The position numbers and the translations under genes are program-made. From positions 49,052 through 113,051 of the forward strand of contig QANZ01018178.1 of the NCBI GenBank assembly GCA_003254925.1: DNA of 64,000 nt, read 5' to 3'. The notes below the pieces were generated by a model. It saw only the letters and a program-made list of their open reading frames with translations. It had not been told where the DNA came from and searched no databases. This DNA is from Chamaecrista fasciculata. Its lineage: Eukaryota; Streptophyta; Magnoliopsida; Fabales; Fabaceae. How positions within the stretch are numbered: the stretch's first letter is position 1; every line of letters starts with the position of its first letter. Shown piece after piece: positions 11,953-24,200 of the stretch.

Positions 11953-14900
11953 TCAAGCACAAGTTATCTGCCTTCGTTTCACCATCTTCTCGTAGTTCTC
12001 AGACACCATTGCAGTCAGATTGGGATCTTCAAATCCAATCTCTGCGCCCAGTCTGAGGAATAACCAAAGTATACTATTCATAATTATAAAGCACTGAGAA
12101 AGAGGAAACTTCTGCAAAAATTTAAGAGACATGTCAAACTTGCGTACTTTGGGACAAGCACGAGTTTCTGAACTTCTTTGATGGCTGAACTTGCTGCATA
12201 AAGAGATATCTTCCCAACCTGCATTAACGTCCTTTAAAAGGTCAAGAAAGATACTACAACGGACAATACCTAGGGGCGCCAAAAAAGTTAAACAGATCTC
12301 CAGCAACAAATAGAAACGGAACTAAATTGTATGTAGCTTTTTCACTCTTCTGACCTCCAATACTTGAAGCTTTGCCTCATCTTCATTAGGCAGACAGCGA
12401 ACTTCTTCTGCCATTTTTACAGCCTCCCCCAGACTTTCTGGTGATAGGAAATCAAGACCCAACTGAACAGTGGACTGAAAGTTTCAAACGGAAAATATAA
12501 TAAGGGAGTATCTTTTTTTAGTCAGGAGGAATTTTATGAAGGATGCACTTCAAAAAAAAACCATTAATTACTTCAAAGAACTATTAGCCATTGTTCAAAA
12601 AAAGAAAAACTTTTAATTGATATGGTTATATAAATTTGTGGACATGGACAAAGTCAGCTGTCTCAACTTTTTTTTCTTTTCCAATTATCGCCCTTTCACT
12701 AGTAAAGGGTAAAATAATATGAAGGGCAACAATTGAAAAGAAAAAAAAAAATTGAACTCACATGGATAATTATGTCACCTGAATATTCCTTGCTTGGAAA
12801 GGGCATCCTGCAGGAACAAATAGAGCTTCCCCCACATTTTGTTGAAACGACCATGGCTCCACTCCTGCAAAGGAAGATATCCACCGTACTTAGAATGAAA
12901 ATATGAATTAAACTATGATCCGTCTTTCTAGACAGCCTCTACAACTTCACAACATTATTGTTAACAGTAAAGGCAACATCACTAATGAACTTCCACTATA
13001 AACAGCATACATGCAGATTACAAACTAGTATTTCTGTATCATTTTCTTCTCACTGCAAGATGTGTCAACCTAGCTCTTCTAATGATTCATAGAGAAAAAA
13101 AAAATACTATCTTACCAAATTCTTCCTTCAACTTTCTTTTATGGTGTCTGTCCAGAAAAATCACTCCATCAAAAAGAGGTCTTGTAACCTTTAATCAAAA
13201 GAGTCAAAAGCAATACAAAATTAAAACAAGCTATAACCAGAGAAAAGGGGACTGAAAAACCAAACCACTAAAGGAGAAATACGGAGTTTTGATACATTAC
13301 ATATTCATTTACAATATCCTCCGGCTTCCCAAACTCTTTCCAATGTTTTTTCAGAAACTCGGTCAGCTTTGGGACATCCTGCCGTCGAAAGACATCCCAA
13401 AGTACTCCAGGATGTGTGTTCTCAGAGGTATCTCCATCTTGACTGATTGGAAATTCAGAATTGCCCATATCCCCTTCAACACTAGAATTAATTTCAAACC
13501 CTTGATCCATAATTGACTTCTTCTCATTTGAATCCCGATCCTGTTCATTTCTTCCTGTGCCATGCGATGAATCAGGTGAATTCTCCCCTGAACGTATTTG
13601 TGGATCCCCAGGTGATTCTTTTGACTTAGATGCTTTTGGCACCTTTTCAGTATTAGTTCCCTGACATCCCTTCAGCTTCACTTTGCATGTATGAACCAAA
13701 AGATATACCTGCTCAAACTTGGCAAATGTCAGTTTATATCTGTTAATTTACTTGCAGCTCACTTACATTGCACATCTATGGGGGTTTCAAATTTAAACAG
13801 AACACTATGAATTGTTCAGTCGCTGATTGTTATTAACAATTTCAAATATGGAATGAAAAGTTAAACTGTGATAGATACATAACCAAACATAAATTACCAA
13901 TGAGGCATCATATTGAAACTCCTAAAGCACTCAAAATGAAAGATAAAATGATAAAGACTTTCCATGTCTGGGACTCTAAGAGCATTACATATTTATTGCA
14001 ACTCAGTTCCTATCTACTCAAACTCAATTGTGTGAAAGAAAGTTAATAATAATTAAAAACCAATTCTTATCGGTTAAATTAGTGAAGATGAACATACCAT
14101 GTCACGCATATTGAAGTGGAGATTGGTCACTGAGTCACCACTACCAAGTTCCTCTTCGACCCCATAAGATATGTAGATCTTGGGTCCTACATCATTCTGC
14201 AAGGAGTAATGAGGCAACTTAGCTGCAACATTTAGAAGGCCCCATTTTGAGTGAATATACTCAAGCAAAGGCAGTTTGCTGATAAATTCAGGTCTTTGAT
14301 GCAATAAAAACTCTTCAGATGCACTAGGTGAAGGCCAATCCTTCAACTTCAATATTTGTGGCCAACCATTTTCATGGGTACGCCCCTCAAAGTATCCTTT
14401 GATGAACTGACTAAGTTCGATATCTATCTGCCATTGTAAGAGCAACAGAAACAGGTGACGTTAACATAAATGATTAGCGAATACAAAAACAATACAATCT
14501 CAATTGTCAAATATATGAATACCTCAGACCAGGTTAAGCAATCTATGGCTGTAACCAATCTGGAGTTCTCAGCTTCCTTCATCTTCTCATCTGCTGTTTC
14601 TCGAACACCTCTACGTATGACCATAGGATCCCAGCTTGATGACCTATCAAATACTTGCTTAACAATAATGGGTTCACCATTTTTCCAGTGCTTTCTAAAA
14701 TTTCCAATCCCATTGGTTTTGAGATCTTCAGATGCTGGACAGTACAGATAATTATCAACGCTGGCCTCTCTATGAGAACATTTGCAAAATTTGGGATCAT
14801 TCCACCTGGTTTCTGGCAGACCTCCAATGTCACTATTGCTGCAACCACTAACCATCTCATCTACATTTTTCACCAACTTAGCAACCCAATTCATCTTGAA

Positions 14901-17230
14901 GATGCGGCTTAAATTCAATGATGTATAACCACAACCACCCCATTTCTTTGGGGGGCACGGAATACTGCCATCACTGTTGGATCTCCAATCAGGAAATTTA
15001 ATTAATATATTTCGATTAGAAATCTTTGATTCATCTGAAGAGTATACATTATTTTGTTTTACATTTGCTTCTCGAAGATCTCGACAGCAATTAAGGCACA
15101 AATCATAAGAACAATTTGGGCAGTGCCGGTGATAATCTGTAATGGGTATCCTGCAGAAATTACTGCAGGAGAAAAAAGACAGATTTATTTTACTATCTGT
15201 AAAGAGGAAAAAAATAAATGATTCTTCTGCACTAATAAAAACCTACCAAGTCTAAGAAGTAAAAATTTTAACAAGTCATATATATGCAGTAAAACTTAAT
15301 GTACTCTTGGTGTACCAGCACATTTGCTCATCTGCACTCAATTTAGTCCTTGGAAGATCTATTTCAACTCCTGGGGAAGACAACATTATTTCAAGACTGT
15401 CAAAGACCTCTAGAGTTTCAAGCAAACATGAAAAAGACATATCAGCTTACCACGCAATTTTTTTTCGAGTTCAACTTCAAAACACTGCTCATGATGGATC
15501 TGCTTTACAACAGGAAGAACTGATGACAGCAGCAAGTGGAGATACTGTAACTTATCTAGAACAGGTATCTCTCGTATACGGACCTAGATTTCAAAAAAGA
15601 ATAACAAAAGATAACAACCAAATAGTAAAATAATTGTGTAAGCTAAACTTTGAAGGTATACTTCGTTACTGGACTATTAAAACACCTTTATTGAATTATC
15701 GCTTCGTAAGCAAACTTTGCAGCTACAGGTGCCACGGCAGGCAGGACAATTCCTCTGAATTTCATCCAATGACATTTCTGAGTACCTAAAATGAAAAATG
15801 TGATAACACTAAACACCCAGTCACCATCCAACCAAAGCAAAATTTATTACTAAAATAAGGTGTCTTCACCAACAATATATGCTTACCATGTTAATATACA
15901 GTTATCACAGTATCCTCTCCTATCACATCTCAGGCACCAAATAACTCTGTCTCTGTCATTCCTTCGGCATTGATGGCAAGTTTGCCCACCAGTGTCATCT
16001 GAGGAATCCGTACTTCCATCAGAGTATTCCTGGCATATGACATTTCAAATCAGTATCAAGAAATATTGTTACATTGAAAAGGACAACGACTAGTACTATT
16101 GAAAACAGGAACTGCATGCCAAATAACGCACTCCTTCGGCAATCCCATGGAGTGAAACCATGACAAATTGATAATTATGGTCATGGAATTTAAATCTCAT
16201 CTGTTAAAGGCAACTCTACTTTGAGGGAAAGGAACCAACTATTCCTCTATTTCTAAGAGATTAAGACCCTAAAATCAAAGTTTCTTACACTTGTTTAGCT
16301 TGGCCTTTGAGCCAATAAGCAAACATAGGTGAAAAATGGACTGGATAACATCAGTTAAGACTCTAGAGCTATCACAGAACTCAAAAAACCAATGAAGATT
16401 TCTGGACATTAGACAGGACAACTACATAAAGCCACTGACTTCGTTTTTTTTTTTTCAATCACATTGTTAATTAAGACCACTCAAAAGAGGCAATATATCA
16501 TTATCAGTTGTGTAGTCTGAGATGATATAGTGAAGATGTCGCTGTGCTGTCACACACTGAGGATCCTCTTCAGATTCTGACTGGCTTTAGAACCTTAAAG
16601 TCTAAAAGATCCTCCCAACAGTGAAGAACAGAACTGGTAAAACAAACACCTAGAAGAAGAAGAAGATGATGATGAATCAACTGAAAATTTTTCGTATGAA
16701 CTCACTGTCGTAGCATTGGCATCTAAACTCCTTTGAGATCTTTTCCTGGAGGAGTCCATTCCAGATGCAAGTGGTGACTCATAGGACATCCAATTCTCTT
16801 CATTCTGGGGGATATCATCTGGTGAATCATCATCTGGTGTCAGAACATTTCTCATAGAGGAGGTTCTTGAGGCTGGCGTCTCTGGTGTATGTCGAAACTG
16901 ATTTTTCGATACCTTATCCTTGAACTTCTTTCCAGAGACTGAATAATGTTCTCCAAATTTCATGCTAGCAAGTGGTATGTCGCAATCGTCACTCCTGCTA
17001 TCTACATAATTGTCCAATGACTTTCTCTTAGCCTTCTTCAGACTAGCCCTCATTGCAGAATTAGCTGCCCTCCTCTTTGCCTGGATATAGTGCTTCTCAC
17101 AGACGGTTTTATCTGGCATGGACATGGCAGTGCATCTCCACTGTTTCCCATCTGACCTCTTGCATCGCAAATCATCAGGGATTCCCACATTTTCCTCGGC
17201 ATTCCCCGATGTCGATCCAGCTTGGTCCAT
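11953..17230 (-). CDS. JMJ24: WRC/RING-like/JmjC protein, JMJ24-type, with a degenerate iron site
   Basis: Exons: 17230-16650, 16029-15887, 15785-15686, 15583-15451, 15370-15316, 15162-14523, 14427-14098, 13708-13301, 13188-13116, 12864-12779, 12474-12355, 12218-12148, 12052-11953. From exon 2 on they join in frame (753 codons with stop). Exon 1 adds about 193, but its donor phase does not fit exon 2. Order: a WRC motif (C-x9-C-x10-C-x2-H, about residues 22-50), Ser-rich linker, RING-like Cys cluster (CHQCRRNDRDRVIWCLRC), second zinc cluster (CNFCRIPITDYHRHCPNC), then the KDM3-type JmjC domain. Active KDM3 enzymes have HxD and a later His for Fe(II); here these are HFN (TNLHFNMRDM) and GCPFQARN. 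Arabidopsis JMJ24 is described as a demethylase-inactive E3-type chromatin protein, which fits; the name is by resemblance. Confidence 0.85.
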
Positions 17231-19089
17231 TTTAAGTCTCCAGTGTATATATAAACAGCAAAGTGCAAACCCTGTCGATTCAAGTGTGGTAATCTTATAC
17301 GCTGACAAGTGAATTCACCAATTGAGGATGAATAAATTTCATGGCGTAATTAGCGCATGTAAATTAGGTGTATAGTATACCCTAGAAGGGTGAAATTAGC
17401 AAGAACTTACAAGAAGCACACTACTGCTCTAAGTGCATACAACACCACCACCAAGTATTCAGCTCGATTCACTTCGTTCTATGCTGCATTTGGGTATATG
17501 AACTATTTCGTTAAGCTTATTAGGTAGCAACATCCAACGAGAAGATGAAAACCCCGAAAAATGAAAATTCTCTGGGTGGGAAGCACAACCACAGGTGATC
17601 GGCTGATCGCAACTCAACGGATGCTGGGTGAGGCACTTTCAAACTTTGATCATGGGAAATAAAGAACATACAAACAAACCTTATTGATAATACTAGTACT
17701 GCTAGTAAAATAGGTGAATAACCCCGTGCTTCAGAGAGGAATAGAAATTGCAGTAACGAGTTGAATCAACCTGAAACGCCGAAATCATAAGGAAAAAAAT
17801 TGCTTCAGCGTCGGCCAAATGTGGTTACTGTTCTTGTTCTTAGAGAAAATTTTTCCGTGGAAAGAAAAACTTGCAGCAAGGAGGGAATCAATGGAGGACG
17901 AAGAGAGAGAGAGACAATCCTCTGTATTTTTTTTTTGGATCAAACGATGAGATAGTAGGCCCAAAATTTAGTTTCGTTTTTTGTCTGAAAATGAAACGGC
18001 TCTTTCTGTTTGTGTCTTGAAGGTGAAGCCCACCATGCCTTTGTCTGAAGTTTAATATGTAATAATTATAATTTAAGATAATATATATTTACATAATTAC
18101 ATTAATTACAGTTTAGTGTCCTTTGGCCATCTTAGGGTCTCCATTTTGGTATTTCACGTTAAATATAATAGGCCAAAGCCATATTTTCGTCTCTTTGTTA
18201 TGCTCATTGTTCCAAATAAGTCACTCAGTTATTTTCCGTTCTATATTGGTCTCTCAGTTATCCAAAACTTGTCAAAGTTGGTCCCTCTAACGTTTTCCAT
18301 CCATTTCTTCGTTAAAAAAAGAGGAAAAGTAAACTTTCATCCCAAAAATTTTATTTTGTTATATTAAGGTCCTTTCGAAGCGGCGTTGTGCGAGAGAGAT
18401 TTTCAAATCTTAATTTACTTCATTTTCTTGATGTTATTATAAAAAGAAAAATGACCTTAATATAAGAAAATAAAACTTTTGGGGATGAAATTTTTTTTTT
18501 CTTTTTTTTTAACAGAGAAATGGATGGAAAACGTTAGAGGGACCAACTTTAACAAGTTTGGGATAACTAAGGGACCAATATAGAACGAAAAATAACTGAG
18601 GAACCTATTTGAAACAATGAACATAATAGAGGGACCAAAATAGGACTTTGGCCAATATAATATTCAATTATCATTTTTTAAAATGTGAAGATCTAATATA
18701 TGATTTCATATGAAATTCATACAAACTGTTTTATCTTAAAAAAGGAGTTATCAAAACCAGATGTTATTGTCAAAACCTTCTGGTTATGATGCAAAATTTT
18801 CGTCATTAGAGAGAGTGAAAGAGAATTTGCGAACTGTGAAGTGTGATCTGTGATGTGATGTGCAGAGGCTCAACGAACTTACGAGCTACGAGACACCTTT
18901 TTTGTATCCCCTTTCATATTAATATTTGCTTGTTTGGTTTTATGTAATAAATCCCGTTGATTCCAAAATCTCAATACACTTCCCATTCCCATGTTCAGTC
19001 CCATGCCCATCCTATGTTCACCAAACTGTTCAAGAATTTGATAAATTTCGTGAAGCAGAGAGAGAGATATTCAGATTGAAAATTGAAAT
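17231..19089. other. Divergent promoter region between JMJ24-like and ACBP4-like genes
   Basis: The two genes point away from each other across 1.86 kb. The region has pyrimidine- and purine-rich leaders (GA tract near 17900-17913, another near 19059-19068) and one MITE at 18171-18653. No other gene is supported. Confidence 0.6.
18171..18653. mobile_element. Foldback MITE with 9-bp target duplication (Mutator-like)
   Basis: The termini are inverted repeats: GGCCAAAGCCATATTTTCGTC on the left matches the complement of GACCAAAATAGGACTTTGGCC on the right. The 9-mer AATATAATA is present immediately outside both ends (18162-18170 and 18654-18662). The arms pair for well over 100 bp (for example CAAAGTTGGTCCCTCTAACG on the left and its complement on the right). 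A 9-bp duplication is the hallmark of Mutator-type transposition, so this is a non-autonomous element of that type. Confidence 0.85.
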
Positions 19090-21238
19090 ATGAGTGCGCT
19101 GCAATACCCTGAGCGATTCTACGCCGCAGCCTCCTACGTCGGTTTCGATGGATCCGCTTCTCCGACCAAAGCCCTCACATCCAAGTTCTCCAATTCTGCC
19201 GCTCTTCTTTTTTATAGCTTGTATCAGCAGGTAACATTGATTTTCTTATTCTCTAATTCTCACTTCTGCATTTTTCATCTTCTCCATTGTGGATCCTGAT
19301 GCATGGTCCGCCGATTCTTGAGCCTCTGGTTCTGGTTCTTGTTCGGCGTCTTGATCGTGTGCCATTTTTGTTGCGGTTTTAGGCGCAGTTTTGCGGTGTT
19401 GATGGTTTTGTTTTACGTGCATTGCCTGCTCAGCTTGCTTCAGATGCTTCTGCGGCTGATTTATGCTATATAATCTTAGCCTGGCTTGTATGAATTTGAG
19501 GATTGCAATTTTTTTATTATTATTATTTTTCAATTAATTTCTCTCATCATTTTGTCGGTGATTGCATCTGATAGTTGTGTGTTTGCAACTTGTTTTGCTG
19601 TAACTTAGATCGATCTAGTTTTTAGATTTATTAATCTCTATGCACGCTAGAGGCTGAAGCCATATTTGAAACATGATGGAATGGAAGGTCGATGTACTAG
19701 TGATTCTCTACCATTATAGATTCAGCCTATGGTTATGATTGTTTGTCAGTTGTGTTGACAATTACATTGAATTCAATTGAAGTAGGTGAATTAGCATTAT
19801 CTTAGCTGCGGAGTTTACACATAAATATGTTGCTGAGTTCATTTTAAAATTTGTTATGCTAGGCTCATATAGGTCCGTGTAACATCCCAGAACCCAGTAC
19901 ATGGAAAATTGTGGATCATAGCAAATGGGCCAGGTTTGTGTGCTTTAAACATTTATACTACCTTTCAGTTTCTCTGTTATATTTTTGTACATTCTTATCT
20001 CTTCTCTACTACTTATTTATATATGTATGCTTCTATTCTTAGTTCTGATTTAAGCTTGTATATAATATTTTGTTACAAGTACCCAGAAGTTCTTCTTAAA
20101 GGTTTGTTGCATGTTAACTTTGCAACATGTACTGTGATATTTCTCCTATCAATCTATTAAGTGGTAGAACCTATCAATGCAGTTGGAACCAGCTTGGAAA
20201 CATGTCTTCGACAGAAGCCATGCGCCTATTTGTGAAAATATTGGAGGTTATGCAAATAAAAATTGCTCCCCCTCCAGAATAATTTTTTGCTTTGACACAG
20301 AATGTTATCTGATTATTTTCATTCTCATTTTCCTTTTATTATTTTATTGGTAGGAAGAAGATCCCGGTTGGTATTCAAGAGCATCTAACTCTTTTGTAGA
20401 GCCTGTAGATGTGCAAATGAATGTGAGTATTATGATGGCTAAATTTATATTTCTGATTTTTGTGATTTGTCTAAATGGTGTAACTGAATTTCATCTCTGC
20501 TTAGGAAATTAAATAAATGTCAATGCTGTACAATGAACTATACTTGTTATATTCATATATTCAAACTTCAGAATTGAAGTATTGAAAGATCAGAATCTTC
20601 TCTTTAAATGTGATTAACTGAGAGGGAAATCTGTTCTTACTTTTGGAAACAAGTTTTGACATACTGTTCATAGATGTCAATTTTTGTTATAGTGATCTTT
20701 TATCTTCTAGGCATGCATGCATATCTTAAGCTATGTAAAGAGTTGAATGTTTTAGTTGTAACTCATGGAGAAGTTAGGGTTTGATCATTTGAACTAGATA
20801 TTAATTTGAGAAATACCATCTTCTAGTTAAGTTAGTATAATTGTCATAGCGTCATAGGTATGTATGTACATATATACATATACATATACATAATTCCACT
20901 ATTACTCTCACTGCTAATTTTGTACTTTATTTTCCCTCTTCCTCTTCAATTCCATCTTGCTGATTCTACAGCACAATTCCAAAATTGAACCAATAATAGA
21001 GAATGGGAACTCTTATCCAGAGACAAAGATGATTTCTACTGAAAATGGGACTCAAGTTGGAAGTCAGGATAAAGATATTGTAGTGGAAGACAATAGTTCA
21101 GTTGGAGTCTATGATCAATGGATTGCACCTTTAGTATCTGGTCATCGTCCTAGAGCTCGATATGAGGTACTGGCTCATTCGAGATATAAAACTAAGAAAT
21201 GTCTTTCGCTCCAATTATATATATTTACACGCACATGC

Positions 21239-21276
<38 letters not shown>

Positions 21277-24200
21277 TTGGTTTCCTGATATAAGTGACCT
21301 TTTATATTTAGCATGGAGCTGCAGTTGTGCAAGATAAAATGTACATACATGGTGGAAACCATAATGGTCGTTACCTTAATGATCTTCATGTAAGTATATG
21401 TTAAATGTCTCTCTTGCATCAGTTGCATGAATATATGCGTATTGACTTAGTGACAACTTACATTGTGAGGTTGATGCAAACAAACAATTTTTCAGAATTC
21501 TTTGCGCTCTGAGCTATTTTCCAGAATAAACTATCTTCGTGATTTTTATTCATTTCTTAGTTGCTCCATTGCATGCACCTTTTTGTGCTTGTAATGATCT
21601 TCAACTTGTGGTTTTACAGATGCAAGTTTCTTAATTCTTAGTTTCCTTCTTGACTTGACTAATTTGTACTATATTTACATTGAATGACATGAATACAAAT
21701 ATAGGTTTTAGATTTGAGAAGGTGGACTTGGTCAAAGATTGAGGCTAAGGCTGAAGCTGAGTCTATCAACTCATCAACTCCATTAACAATATCTCCTTGT
21801 GCTGGCCATTCTTTGGTTGGTATTAAAGATAGTTTCTTTTGCATTTGTAAAATATTACATTATATTATCTGCTGCTATCAATGTTTTTCTTGCCTATATG
21901 AATTCTGATTTATTGTGGACCTTGGTGTTGGGAATTTGGTCACTATAGATTCCATGGGAAAATAAACTTCTGTCACTTGCTGGGCATACAAAAGATCCTG
22001 CAGAATGTATACAAGGTATGGATTAATAATATTATCATGACATCATTATATTAGCAGTTGTAATCATATATGAGCCAAAATTATATCAGGGTGGAGACTT
22101 TTGAATACTCCGTTGCATATTTCATTTAGCTAATATGAATTTATACAAAAGTTCCTATGTTAAACTAGGAAACAAATCAGATACACATTAAATACAATAA
22201 ATGCCTATATACAATTACTCCTATGATTAATCAATCATAATAATAACAGAAATCACACAATTAAGGTAAGATATAGGAAATATGCTAGTTGTGTCAATAA
22301 ACTCGAACATCAGGAGAGAAGCTTTTAAAAATTTGATTGTTTAGGCTTCTTCTCTGTAAACACCCAAAAAAGCATGATATTCATTCACCTAAAAGGAGAA
22401 AATAAAGATTGTAGAAACTGGAAATTGAAAAAAATTCTCTACATATTTGAAGGTTTTTTTGTTGAAGTTTTGCTTATTTTTCTTTTACTTGAGCATTAAA
22501 AAAACAACTTAATATTCAAATGCATTGACTCCATCTACATGCTTATGTACTTTTGTTGCCAATTTCTCTGCTCTGATTACTGAATATAATTTTGTTTTAT
22601 GAAAGTGAGAGTGTTTGATCTGCAAACAACGACCTGGTCAATTCTGAAGACTTATGGAAAAGCACCAGTACGTATTTGTGCTTATTGCGTCTATAATTAA
22701 TTGCTTATTAACCTAAAATTTCTGAGAAGCTTTCAATTCTCTTCTTAGGACTCAGTTGTAATTGAAATGTTGTTTTCTCATTTATGATGAGATGCATAAA
22801 TTTAATAGTGGATGAATGACGCATCCGTGGTCTGTTAGCTTCTCTTTAATTACCTACAAATCTGTTAGCTTCTCTTTAATTACCTATGCTTTGTAGGTAT
22901 CACGTGGAGGTCAATCAGTGACCCTTGTGGGGACAAGCTTAGTCATTTTCGGTGGAGAAGATGCAAACAGAACTCTCTTGAATGATCTACATATTCTTGA
23001 CCTGGAAACCTTGACTTGGGATGAAATTGATGGAGTGTAAGAAGACTCTGAAGCATTTGTATCTATCTGATGATTTCTCATTTTACATTTGCCTATGGTT
23101 TTTTGTACATTGTATATTCATGCTAGAAACATGTGAAGCTTTGATGCTAATGACATTTCATAACTGGCAGCGGAGTGCCTCCTTCTCCAAGGTCAGATCA
23201 TGCTGCTGCTGTGCATGCTGAGCAATACCTGCTCATTTTTGGTGGTGGTTCACATGCAACTTGCTACAATGATTTACATGTTCTTGATTTACAATCTGTA
23301 AGGCCTTTCACTCTCCTATTAGGTCGTGGACTGAAAAATCATTTGTGTCTAATCAATATGTGAACGCTACAGATGGAATGGTCTCAACCCACACAACAAG
23401 GTGAGATACCAGCACCACGTGCTGGACATGCTGGCGTAACAGTAGGGGAGAACTGGTTCATTGTTGGTGGTGGTGACAATAAAAGTGGTATGTCTTTTTT
23501 TCTTTGTCACTTTTATCCAAAATATTCCATTTCTGGGAATAAGTTTTTACTGTGTAGAATATTCTTGATATTGTTAAATAAAGCGAAGCTTTCTCTAAAT
23601 TCTTGGAGTATGCCACTTTATGCTAGAACCAAACCAACTATTTTCTGGTGGTTCTGCATTGATGATTGGTTTGGTTTACTTTCAAAGTCTTTTTATATGC
23701 AGTCAACATTGAGTTAGTGTATATAAAGTATAAAACCTCACCTTGCTGACTCAGCCCATGGATACTGTGAAACAACAAATATTTTTTTAATGGTATATTG
23801 TCTTTCTACATATGAAATATGGCTAAAGGCCAGTTTGGATTCAAGCTGTTAGTCTACATAATCACTTTCCTGTCCAACATACCTGTGTTTCAAACTTTGG
23901 TCAAACACCCTCTTTAGAGAAAGATGATTGAAATTGCACCATCTTGTGTTGAATTAATAATTTTGTTACATGCCAATGAGAATAGAGTTGTAGATGACTG
24001 GTATAATAAAAAATAAATAAAAGAAAGGGGGAGGGAGTGGAACCAAAAGTTTACAAGGCATATATATATATACATATATATAATATATCTTATATTATAT
24101 GGCTTCACCCGTCGTCCACATTTTAAAACTATAGTACAAAATTAATAATAAGAGAAAAATTATTATTTGATCCCTTCTTTTTTACTGAGTTAACAATTTA

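Noticed and set aside
19246..19533. 95-codon minus-strand frame in intron 1 of the ACBP4-like gene
   Set aside because: Gln/Glu-rich, no homology recognised, and inside an intron of a well-supported gene on the other strand.
24059..24090. TA-rich tract as a regulatory or replication element
   Set aside because: A simple AT microsatellite in an intron beside a Helitron fragment; no further evidence.
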